This document shows positions 53,345 to 60,365 of a stretch of 64,000 nt of DNA, piece after piece. Every line of letters begins with the position of its first letter. Position 1 is the stretch's first letter. The DNA comes from Demequina mangrovi. GTDB taxonomy: Bacteria > Actinomycetota > Actinomycetes > Actinomycetales > Demequinaceae. The position numbers were made by a program, and so were the translations under genes. The notes beneath the pieces were generated by a model. It was not told the DNA's origin. It did no database searches and was given only the letters and a program-made list of their open reading frames with translations. The stretch lies in contig NZ_BBLU01000002.1 in the NCBI RefSeq assembly GCF_000759715.1, forward strand, positions 1 through 64,000, given 5' to 3'.

Positions 53345-54343
53345 GTGAGCACCCCCTCGAGAAGCGCGCCGACCATCGTCGACGTCGCCCGCGAGGCCGG
53401 GGTCTCGAAGTCGCTCGTCTCGCTCGCGATCCGCGGCGACGCCGGCGTCTCCGACGCGACCCGCACGCGGATCCTCGACGTCGCGGATCGTCTCGGCTAT
53501 CACTCGAACGCCCTGGCACGAGGGCTGGTGAAGGGCCGTACCCAGGTGGTCGGGCTGCTGGTGAGCGACCTGTCGAACCCGTACTTCGCGGACGTGGTCG
53601 AGGGCATCGAGGAGGACGCGACGGCCACCGGGCTGGGCACCGTCATCGGCCACGGGCGCGGCTCGGCCGAGGTGCTCGCGCGACGCCTCGACGAGATGCT
53701 CGACCTCGGCGTCGACGGCGTCATCGTGATCTCGGCGATGCTCGACGCGGAGACGCTCGATCGCGCCGCCGCCCGCCGCCCGCTCGTCATGGTCGGCCGG
53801 CCGTTCGACGCGCCACGACGCGTGAGCGTGGTGCGCAACCACGATGAGCACGGCGCCCAGGCCGCCGTCGGCCACCTGCTCGGACTGGGCCACACGCGCA
53901 TCGTCCACGTGGCATCGTCCCGGCGTGCGGCCGCGACCGCGCGCCGCTCCAGCTACAAGGAGACGATGCGCGCGGCCGGCCTCGAGCCGCAGGTGGTCGA
54001 GGCGGCCGACGGAGGCGTCTCGCAGGCGCTCGACCTCGTCGCACGCGACGGCGGCCCGACGGCGTGCTTCGCGGGCAACGACCGCATCGGCACCGCGCTG
54101 ATCCACGATGCGCTCGAGCGCCGGATCGACGTCCCGGGCGCCATCAGCGTGGTCGGCTACGACAACTCGGAGGTCGGGCGGCTGGTCCGGCCCGCGCTCA
54201 CCACCGTCGAGCAGCCGCGCGAGGCCATGGGCCGCGAGGCGATGCGCCTGCTGCTGTCGCGCATCGACGGCGACCGGGAGGTCGCGGAGGTCACGCTCGA
54301 GCCGCGCCTCGTGGTGCGCGCGTCGACAGGGACGGCGCGCTGA
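53345..54343 (+). CDS. LacI family transcriptional regulator of the ECF operon
   Basis: A 332-residue LacI regulator. The helix-turn-helix is IVDVAREAGVSKSLVSLAIR (about residues 11-30), the hinge is YHSNALARGLVKGRT and the sensor domain starts VVGLLVSDLSNPYFADVV. The third DNA-contact helix reads SKSLVSLAIRG rather than the common SxxTVSRALNG. It is divergent from the HAD-ECF operon, whose promoter has a perfect palindrome, so it is the probable repressor. The effector should be the imported compound or a derivative. Confidence 0.9.
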   Translation: MSTPSRSAPTIVDVAREAGVSKSLVSLAIRGDAGVSDATRTRILDVADRLGYHSNALARGLVKGRTQVVGLLVSDLSNPYFADVVEGIEEDATATGLGTVIGHGRGSAEVLARRLDEMLDLGVDGVIVISAMLDAETLDRAAARRPLVMVGRPFDAPRRVSVVRNHDEHGAQAAVGHLLGLGHTRIVHVASSRRAAATARRSSYKETMRAAGLEPQVVEAADGGVSQALDLVARDGGPTACFAGNDRIGTALIHDALERRIDVPGAISVVGYDNSEVGRLVRPALTTVEQPREAMGREAMRLLLSRIDGDREVAEVTLEPRLVVRASTGTAR

Positions 54344-54352
54344 GCGCTTCCG

Positions 54353-55147
54353 TCAGGCGTTGAGCCCGTCGCGCCAGGACAACCACTCGTCGAGACCCGG
54401 GATCGCGTAGTCGGGTCCGCCCGTGCCGAGCGTGAACAGCGTCGCGCCGCGCTCGTGCAGCGCGGTCGCCTCGTCGATCGAGCGGTTGGCCACCTCGGTC
54501 GAGATCTCGATCTCGCTCACGTCGCGCCCCACGTCCTCGCCGTGCTTCGCGAGGATCCCCAGCTTGCGGTCGAGGGTCGGCAGGTCGGAGAAGCTGTGCC
54601 AGATGTCGGCATGCTTCGCGACGAGGCGCAGCGTCTTGCGCTCTCCCCCGCCGCCGATGAGCACGGGGATCTTGCGCGTCGGGGCCGGGTTGAGGCGCGC
54701 CCACCGCTCCTCGATGAGCGGCAGCGACGCCGCGAGGTCGTCGAGGCGCGACCCCACCGTGCCGAAGTCGTAGCCGTACTCGACGTAGTCGCGCTCGAAC
54801 CAGCCCGAGCCCGTCCCGAAGATGAAGCGGCCGGTGCCCCCCTTGGCGCTGATGTGGTCGATGGTGCGCGCCATGTCCGCCTGGAGCTGCGCGTTGCGGT
54901 AGCTGTTGCAGTTGACGAGCGCCCCGATCTCGACGCGCGAGGTCTGCTCGGCGAACGCGGCGAGCATGGTCCACGACTCGAAGTGGAGACCGTCGGGCTC
55001 GCCGGAGAGCGGGAAGAAGTGATCCCAGTTGAAGAGGATGTCGACGCCGGCGTCCTCGAGCTCGGCGGCGACGTCGCGGATCCGCTCGTAGGGCGCGTGC
55101 TGCGGCCGGATCTGGACGGCGATGCGGACGGGACGTGTCGACGTCAT
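54353..55147 (-). CDS. LLM-class (probably F420-dependent) oxidoreductase
   Basis: A 264-residue luciferase-like monooxygenase fold protein. Features are RIAVQIRPQHAPY at the start, ILFNWDHFFPL, RVEIGALVNCNSYRN and RFIFGTGSGWFERDYVEYGYDFG, the last typical of F420-binding family members in actinobacteria. The substrate is unknown. GGAGGCTCCGAGATG gives the start at 55147. It converges with the lacI gene, 9 nt apart. Confidence 0.87.
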   Translation of the reverse strand: MTSTRPVRIAVQIRPQHAPYERIRDVAAELEDAGVDILFNWDHFFPLSGEPDGLHFESWTMLAAFAEQTSRVEIGALVNCNSYRNAQLQADMARTIDHISAKGGTGRFIFGTGSGWFERDYVEYGYDFGTVGSRLDDLAASLPLIEERWARLNPAPTRKIPVLIGGGGERKTLRLVAKHADIWHSFSDLPTLDRKLGILAKHGEDVGRDVSEIEISTEVANRSIDEATALHERGATLFTLGTGGPDYAIPGLDEWLSWRDGLNA

Positions 55148-55359
55148 CTCGGAGCCTCCATGGCTGCTCGGGTGCCCTCGCAGGCTATCGCGCCCACTCG
55201 CGGCACGCCGCGCGGCACGGGCGCCGCCCCGCCTCCCGGCGCTGAGGGGAACGTGGGAGGCGGGGCGGAGCCACCTCGCCAAACTAGCGCTCTTCCAGCG
55301 ACGACACCCCCATCTGGCGTGGGGAGTTCGTCACAGTGGGCGCGGACAGTCGCCGGACA

Positions 55360-55421
55360 CGACGCGACCCCCGTGGCGAGCCGGGCCTCGGGGACCCGGG
55401 AACGCCGCGGGGGTCGCGTCG
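55360..55421 (-). terminator. Terminator hairpin downstream of lipoprotein gene
   Basis: A 14-bp perfect stem CGACGCGACCCCCG (55360-55373) with CGGGGGTCGCGTCG (55408-55421), and a smaller stem inside the loop. It begins 8 nt after the stop at 55429. The rest of the gap 55148-55359 shows no supported gene. Confidence 0.7.
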
Positions 55422-55428
55422 ATGCGCC

Positions 55429-55884
55429 TTACTCGGCGACGGGCAGCTCGCGCACGATCTCGACGTCGGTGTCCGCGACGGTCGCGAAGTGGCTCGAGTC
55501 GGTGGTCGCGACGATGTAGTCGCCGCCGGCGAGGATCGCGGTGTCCTCGGCGGCCGCCTCGACCTCGGTGAGGCCCGTGGCGAGGTCGTCGCCGGTCGCG
55601 TAGATCGAGAGCGTCGTCTCGACGGTGCCGTCACCGTCGGCGTCGCAGGTGTAGACCCAGCCGGCGGCCGCATCGGCGTCGGCCGACTCGCCGCCCTCCC
55701 AGGTGCCGCCGAAGGCGTCGCAGCCCGTGCGCGTGTCGATGTCCTCGGCGATCGCCGCGAAGTCGGGGGTCGCGACCTCGGCGCTCGCGCTCGCCTCGGC
55801 GTCGGAGTCCGCGCTGCAGGCGCTGAGGAGCAGACCGGCCGTCGCGGCGACGAGCGCCACCTTCACACCGTTGTTGAAAGCCAT
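55429..55884 (-). CDS. Lipoprotein with DxDGDG loop, paralogue A
   Basis: A 151-residue lipoprotein: signal peptide, lipobox LLLSACSA, short Asp/Ala/Ser-rich linker and a compact domain. The domain has two cysteines (GCDAFGGTWEGG and VYTCDADGDGTVETTLSIY) likely to form a disulfide, and an EF-hand/dockerin-like DADGDGTVE. It ends in a beta-rich part finishing EIVRELPVAE. The family is not recognised. A clear paralogue lies at 56773-57222 on the other side of the patatin gene. Confidence 0.75.
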   Translation of the reverse strand: MAFNNGVKVALVAATAGLLLSACSADSDAEASASAEVATPDFAAIAEDIDTRTGCDAFGGTWEGGESADADAAAGWVYTCDADGDGTVETTLSIYATGDDLATGLTEVEAAAEDTAILAGGDYIVATTDSSHFATVADTDVEIVRELPVAE

Positions 55885-56016
55885 GGGAGACCCTTCGAGT
55901 CAGGGGGACGATTGGTGAACCGCATCAGCGTAGATGAGTTTGCGACACTCGATGTCGGCGCAGGTCCCGGGTACGAGAGCCTCCCGCCGCGACCCAGGCG
56001 CGTCGCTGCGCGACCC

Positions 56017-56022
56017 TAGAGT
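56017..56022 (+). promoter_or_regulatory. -10 box of leaderless patatin gene
   Basis: TAGAGT (TAnnnT), 6 nt, then the GTG start at 56029, with no ribosome-binding site. Confidence 0.55.
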
Positions 56023-56028
56023 GGAACC

Positions 56029-56760
56029 GTGATCGACCTGCGCCACGCGCCCTCGCTGGGCCTCAGCCTGGGCGGCGGCGGGACGCTCGGCGGAGCGCAC
56101 ATCGGGGTGCTGCAGGTCCTGCACGAGCGCGGCATCCGGCCGTCGATGGTCATCGGCACGTCCTCCGGCGCGCTCGTGGGTGCCGCCTACGCGATGGGCC
56201 TCGACCCCTACCGGCTCGAGGAGCTGCTGCTCGACGTGCGGTGGACCGATGTGGCCACCGTGCCGCGCCGTCCCGGCATGGGCCTGCTCGACGCGGCCGC
56301 GCTGCGGGCGTCGGTCACGGAGCTCATCGGTGGGGACGTGCGGATCGAGGACATGCCGATGCGCTTCGCGGCGGTCGCGACGGACCTGGTCTCGCGGGAG
56401 ACGGCCGTGATCGAGAGCGGGTCGCTCATCGACGCGCTGCGCGCCTCGATCTCCGTGCCGGGCATCTTCCGCCCGGTGACGCTCGACGGACGCAGGCTCG
56501 CGGACGGCGGGCTCAAGACCAATCTTCCGCTCCAGGCCGCTCTCGATCTCGGCGCCAGCCCGGTGATCGGCGTCCGGGTCGCACCCGAGTGGGACGTGCC
56601 GGGCTTCTCGAGCGCGGCGCAGCTCCGCGCCCTGGAGATCCGGCCGGACGTGCTCGTCATCTCGCCTGCGCTGCGCGGACGCACGTGGTGGCAGACCAAG
56701 GGCCTCGGCGCCGTGGTCGCCGCGGGGCGGGCCGCGGCCGAGGCCGCCCTGTCCGAGTAG
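56029..56760 (+). CDS. Patatin-like phospholipase
   Basis: A 243-residue cytosolic lipid acyl hydrolase with a Ser-Asp dyad. Motifs are the oxyanion segment LGGGGTLGGAHIGVLQVL, nucleophile GTSSGAL (Ser near residue 45) and the catalytic Asp in LADGGLKTNLP. The usual Arg/Lys of the GGGxRG oxyanion motif is replaced (GGTLGG), which may lower activity. The GTG start is immediately preceded by a leaderless-type promoter. Confidence 0.88.
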   Translation: MIDLRHAPSLGLSLGGGGTLGGAHIGVLQVLHERGIRPSMVIGTSSGALVGAAYAMGLDPYRLEELLLDVRWTDVATVPRRPGMGLLDAAALRASVTELIGGDVRIEDMPMRFAAVATDLVSRETAVIESGSLIDALRASISVPGIFRPVTLDGRRLADGGLKTNLPLQAALDLGASPVIGVRVAPEWDVPGFSSAAQLRALEIRPDVLVISPALRGRTWWQTKGLGAVVAAGRAAAEAALSE

Positions 56761-56772
56761 CCGCAGGTCCCT

Positions 56773-57222
56773 CTACGGGATCTCGCGCACCACCTCGCCG
56801 CCGAGCCCCGACACCGCCGCGAACTGGTCCGGGTCCGACGTCGCGTAGAGGTAACGGTCTCCCTCGACGATGCCGGTGTCCGTCGCGGCCCCCTCGACGT
56901 TCGCGAGGTCGGAGTCGAGCGCCTCGGCGGTCGGGTAGATCGACAGCGTGCCCTCGGCGACGCCGTCACCGTCGGTGTCGCACGTGTACTGCCACCCCAC
57001 GAGCACATCCGAGCCCGCCATCTTGCCCCCGGCCCATGAGCCGTCGCACGCGATCGCGTCCTTGACGGCCGCGACCGTGCCGGCCACGTCGGGCGTCGCC
57101 TCCGCCGCGGGAGCCGAGGCCTCCGCGCTGGCGTCGCCGTCGGAGTCCGAGGAGCACGCGACCAGCACGAGCGCCGTGGCCGCGGCGAGCATCGTCGCCT
57201 TCACCGTGTCGTTGATGCGCAT
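56773..57222 (-). CDS. Lipoprotein with DxDGDG loop, paralogue B
   Basis: A 149-residue lipoprotein with signal peptide and lipobox LVLVACSS. It shares the paralogue-A pattern: an N-terminal cysteine (IACDGSWAGG), WQYTCDTDGDGVAEGTLSIY with the acidic calcium-like loop, ATDTGIVEGDRYLYATSD and the ending EVVREIP. GAAGGGAGAG precedes the ATG. Function is unknown. Together with paralogue A it flanks the patatin gene. Confidence 0.75.
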   Translation of the reverse strand: MRINDTVKATMLAAATALVLVACSSDSDGDASAEASAPAAEATPDVAGTVAAVKDAIACDGSWAGGKMAGSDVLVGWQYTCDTDGDGVAEGTLSIYPTAEALDSDLANVEGAATDTGIVEGDRYLYATSDPDQFAAVSGLGGEVVREIP

Positions 57223-57319
57223 GACTCTCCCTTCGCCGGCGGGCCGCTCCTGGCCCGAGACGGCACAACGCCCCCTTCGCGCCAGTATGAGCGGATTCTC
57301 CCGGGCGCGCACGGCACGG

Positions 57320-57352
57320 CTCCGCCGGCGCCGCCTCGCGACGCCGGCGGAG
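57320..57352 (-). terminator. Terminator hairpin downstream of HtrA-like protease
   Basis: CTCCGCCGGCG (57320-57330) pairs perfectly with CGCCGGCGGAG (57342-57352). It begins 7 nt after the protease stop on the minus strand. Confidence 0.75.
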
Positions 57353-57359
57353 GGAGAGG

Positions 57360-58730
57360 TTACGCGGCCGGACCCTGCGCCAGGGTGACGGTCGCGGACT
57401 GCGTGGCGCCCGCGGCGTCGGTCCAGGTGAGGGTGACCGTGTCGCCGGGGTCGTGCTCCGCGAGCGCCGCGGAGAGCTCGTCGCCGTCGGCCACCGCGAC
57501 CCCGTCGACGGCGGTGATGACGTCACCGGCCGCGAGACCCGCGTCCGCCGCTGGGGTGTCGGCGAAGACGTAGCCGATCTCCGCGCCGTCGTTCGAGGTC
57601 ACCACACCCAGGCGACCGTCGGACGTGACACCGATGCCCGCGTCGCTCGCGAGCCCGATCCCGAGGAAGGCGCCGTATCCGAGCGTCACGCCGTCCGACT
57701 CGTCGCCCGCCTGGATCTGGTCGACGATCGCGAGCGCGTCCTCGATGGGGACGGCGAAGGCGATCGTGGTGGCGAGCCCGCTCGAGGCCGCCGTGGTCAT
57801 GCCGACCACCTCGCCCTCGTCGTCGATGAGCGCGCCGCCCGAGTCGCCGCCCACGACATCGGCCGCGAACTGGATCATCCCGTCGAGCGTCTCGCTCTCG
57901 GTCGAGTACTCGGCCGCCGTGGTGACGGTGGACTCGAGATCGGTCACCGAGCCGTCCGCCGCCATGAGCACGCCGCCGCCCTCGGCGTTGCCCACCGCGG
58001 TGACCGAGTCGCCGATCGCGACCCCGTCGTCGTCGAGCGTGATGGTGGTGAGCCCCGACGCGCCGTCGAGCTGGAGCAGCGCGACGTCGTCCTCGGCGTC
58101 CGTGCCGATCACGGTGGCGGAGTACGTCTCCCCCGTCGCCGCGACGGTCACCTCGATCTCGGTCGAGCCCGAGATCACGTGGTTGTTGGTGAGCACGAGC
58201 CCGTCGGAGCTCAGCACCATGCCGGTGCCGGCGGCCTCCGCATCCTGGTAGCCGAGCACCGTATCGATGAGCACGATCCCGGTGGACTCGTCGGCCCCCG
58301 CCTCGGTCGCGGCCGTCTGCGTCGTGCCGGACGTGCCGGCTGTGCCGGACGCGCCGGACGATGCGCCGCCATCGAGCGTGCTGCCGTCGTCGAGCGTGGC
58401 GCCGCCAGCGGACGAGCCACCGCCCGACCACGCCCCACCGCCGGGCGGCATCATGCCGCGCATCGTGCCCGCCGCCGGCTGCGTCGAGGGCACCTGGTCG
58501 AGCGTCGTGGTCGCGGTCTCCGTGCTCGCGTCCGAGAGCGCCGATGCCGTGGCATCGTCGTCCGCCATCCGGCTGCTCGACACGACCCCCGTGGCGACCG
58601 CGGTGAGCGCCAGCGCGGAGACGGTGGTGGCGACCGCGATGCGACGCATGCGGCGCCCGCGACGCGGAGGGAGGGTCGCCGCCTCCTCGGTCGAGATGAC
58701 TTCCGTGGACACGTCCCTGCTGTCGCTCAT
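57360..58730 (-). CDS. HtrA/DegP-like S1C serine protease with PDZ domain
   Basis: A 456-residue membrane-anchored protease. A cytosolic N terminus is followed by one helix (about 28-50) and a Ser/Thr/Gly/Ala-rich linker to about residue 150. The trypsin-like domain has H184 (LTNNHV), the Asp in EDDVALLQL and S297 (GGDSGGALI). A C-terminal PDZ domain holds GYVFADTPAADAGLAAGD. AGGAGGACGTG precedes the ATG. It works in envelope protein quality control and is the last gene of a kinase-regulator-CPBP-protease run. Confidence 0.93.
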   Translation of the reverse strand: MSDSRDVSTEVISTEEAATLPPRRGRRMRRIAVATTVSALALTAVATGVVSSSRMADDDATASALSDASTETATTTLDQVPSTQPAAGTMRGMMPPGGGAWSGGGSSAGGATLDDGSTLDGGASSGASGTAGTSGTTQTAATEAGADESTGIVLIDTVLGYQDAEAAGTGMVLSSDGLVLTNNHVISGSTEIEVTVAATGETYSATVIGTDAEDDVALLQLDGASGLTTITLDDDGVAIGDSVTAVGNAEGGGVLMAADGSVTDLESTVTTAAEYSTESETLDGMIQFAADVVGGDSGGALIDDEGEVVGMTTAASSGLATTIAFAVPIEDALAIVDQIQAGDESDGVTLGYGAFLGIGLASDAGIGVTSDGRLGVVTSNDGAEIGYVFADTPAADAGLAAGDVITAVDGVAVADGDELSAALAEHDPGDTVTLTWTDAAGATQSATVTLAQGPAA

Positions 58731-58742
58731 CACGTCCTCCTG

Positions 58743-58764
58743 AGTAGGTTTCCCATCTCCTACT
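58743..58764. promoter_or_regulatory. Inverted repeat upstream of HtrA-like protease
   Basis: AGTAGG (58743-58748), 10 nt, CCTACT (58759-58764), immediately upstream of the protease ribosome site. It is a possible regulator-binding site. A separate short stem (58787-58804) lies between CPBP stop and this repeat and may end the CPBP transcript. Confidence 0.4.
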
Positions 58765-58823
58765 TCACCGCGCGCGGCGGGGAGGACCCTGAGAGGAATC
58801 AGGGAGAACGCCAAGAGCCAGAG

Positions 58824-59594
58824 TCAGCCGAGGACGGCCGCCGTGATCAGCGGGACCGAGAACATCGCCCAGTCGTTCACGATGTGCGCTCCGGTCGAGA
58901 CCCACAGGTTCCTGGTCACCACGAAGGCGAGCGTGAGGAGGACGCGTGCCACCGCGATGTACGCGAGGCACTGGAGCACGTTCCAGTCGTACGTCGGCAG
59001 GTGCATCAGGCCGAACATCACGGCGGTGGCGATCCACGCGGTCGCGAGCGCCACGCGGCGGTTCCACCGGTAGCGGCGCACCAGCACCGACAGCAGCGCG
59101 AGCAGCGGCAGGATGGTGATGAGCTCCTCGCCGAGCAGCTGCGGGATCGTGGCGGCGAAGAAGTGGAGACGCTCCACCGCGGAGGCGTCCGCGAGCGTGT
59201 CGCCGGCGGGGTTCGCGGTGCCGCCGATCACGGAGTTGAGGCTCAGCGCGACACCGAACGTGACGGCGAGGTTGAGGAGCCCGAAGCCGAGCATCTGCGC
59301 CACCTGGCGCACGCCGACCTGGCGGAACACCGACGTCCAGCCGCGAGGGGCGGCCCACGCGAGGGCGATCAGCGGGAGCGCCGCGAGCAGGATCGCGTGG
59401 ACCCACATCTCGAGCTCGCCGCCGCCGGGGATCGGCAGCAGCGCGAGCTGGCCGAAGGCGAGCGCGCAGGCCGCGACCACCACGAGCCAGCGACCGCCGC
59501 TGATCGCGAACGGTCCGTCGTAGAGGGGCAGGTCGGGCTTCTCGGTGGCTTGCGGGACGTCGTCCTGGTCGGACGCGGTGGCGATCCAGCTCAT
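58824..59594 (-). CDS. CPBP family intramembrane protein (Abi-like)
   Basis: A 256-residue, seven- to eight-helix membrane protein of the CPBP (CAAX protease/bacteriocin-immunity) family. Motif 1 reads LLGEELITIL, so the two glutamates are present but the usual EExxxR arginine is missing. Motif 2 FGLMHLP and motif 3 GAHIVND keep the histidines. Activity may therefore be altered. AGGAGATGAC gives the start. It lies between the response regulator and the protease. Confidence 0.82.
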   Translation of the reverse strand: MSWIATASDQDDVPQATEKPDLPLYDGPFAISGGRWLVVVAACALAFGQLALLPIPGGGELEMWVHAILLAALPLIALAWAAPRGWTSVFRQVGVRQVAQMLGFGLLNLAVTFGVALSLNSVIGGTANPAGDTLADASAVERLHFFAATIPQLLGEELITILPLLALLSVLVRRYRWNRRVALATAWIATAVMFGLMHLPTYDWNVLQCLAYIAVARVLLTLAFVVTRNLWVSTGAHIVNDWAMFSVPLITAAVLG

Positions 59595-59671
59595 GTCATC
59601 TCCTCGGTGGTCGATGACTCCAGCCTTCCGAAACGCCCCCTTCCGCACATCGTCCGGGCGTGGGCATTCGG

Positions 59672-59693
59672 GCGTACCGCGATCGCAGTACGC
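59672..59693. promoter_or_regulatory. Inverted repeat in CPBP promoter region
   Basis: GCGTAC (59672-59677), 10 nt, GTACGC (59688-59693), just downstream of the response-regulator gene and about 80 nt upstream of the CPBP start. NarL-type regulators often bind such dyads, so this is a plausible site for the neighbouring regulator. Confidence 0.5.
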
Positions 59694-59705
59694 ACGCGGA
59701 ACCGG

Positions 59706-60365
59706 TCAGGATCCGGCGAGTCCTGCCTGGTAGGCGGCGACCACCAGCTGTGCGCGGTCGCGGGCGCCGATCTTGGTCATCGCCCGGTTGACGTGCGTCT
59801 TGGCCGTGAGCGGGCTGACGAAGAGCCGCTGCGCGATCTCGTCGTTGCTCAGGCCCTCGGCGACGAGCAGCACCACCTCGCGCTCACGCTCGGTGAGGTA
59901 GCGGAAGCGGTCGCCCTCGACCGACGGCGTGGCGCGGTCCTCCGCGACGTGCGCGATCACGGCGCGGGTCGCCGCAGCGGACAACAGCTCCTCCCCCGCC
60001 GCGATGGTGCGGATCGCACCGAGCAGCTCCGCGGGACGCACGCTCTTGCCGAGGAAGCCGCTCGCCCCGCCGCGCAGCGCGCGCAGCACGTACTCGTCCT
60101 CCTCGAAGGTGGTGAGGACCGCGATCCGCACGCCCGCGAGGTCCGGGTCCGCGGCGATCTGCTCGGTCGCCTCGAGCCCGTCCGTCCCCGGCATGCGGAT
60201 GTCCATGAGCACCACGTCGGGGCGCGTCTCACGCACCACCGCGACGGCCTCGGCGCCGTCCGACGCCTCCCCCACGACCTCGATGTCCTCGACGGTGCCG
60301 ATGATCGCGACGAAGCCGCCGCGGATCAGCTCCTGATCGTCGACCACCACCACACGCGTCGTCAT
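59706..60365 (-). CDS. NarL/LuxR-type response regulator
   Basis: A 219-residue two-component regulator. The receiver domain has acidic pocket D9/D10, phosphorylated D55 (VVLMDIRMPG) and a conserved lysine in FLGKSVRP. The C-terminal LuxR helix-turn-helix reads LTEREREVVLLVAEGLSNDE and then IAQRLFVSPLTAKTHVNRAM. It overlaps the sensor-kinase gene by 4 nt (ATGA), so the two form a pair. Confidence 0.95.
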   Translation of the reverse strand: MTTRVVVVDDQELIRGGFVAIIGTVEDIEVVGEASDGAEAVAVVRETRPDVVLMDIRMPGTDGLEATEQIAADPDLAGVRIAVLTTFEEDEYVLRALRGGASGFLGKSVRPAELLGAIRTIAAGEELLSAAATRAVIAHVAEDRATPSVEGDRFRYLTEREREVVLLVAEGLSNDEIAQRLFVSPLTAKTHVNRAMTKIGARDRAQLVVAAYQAGLAGS

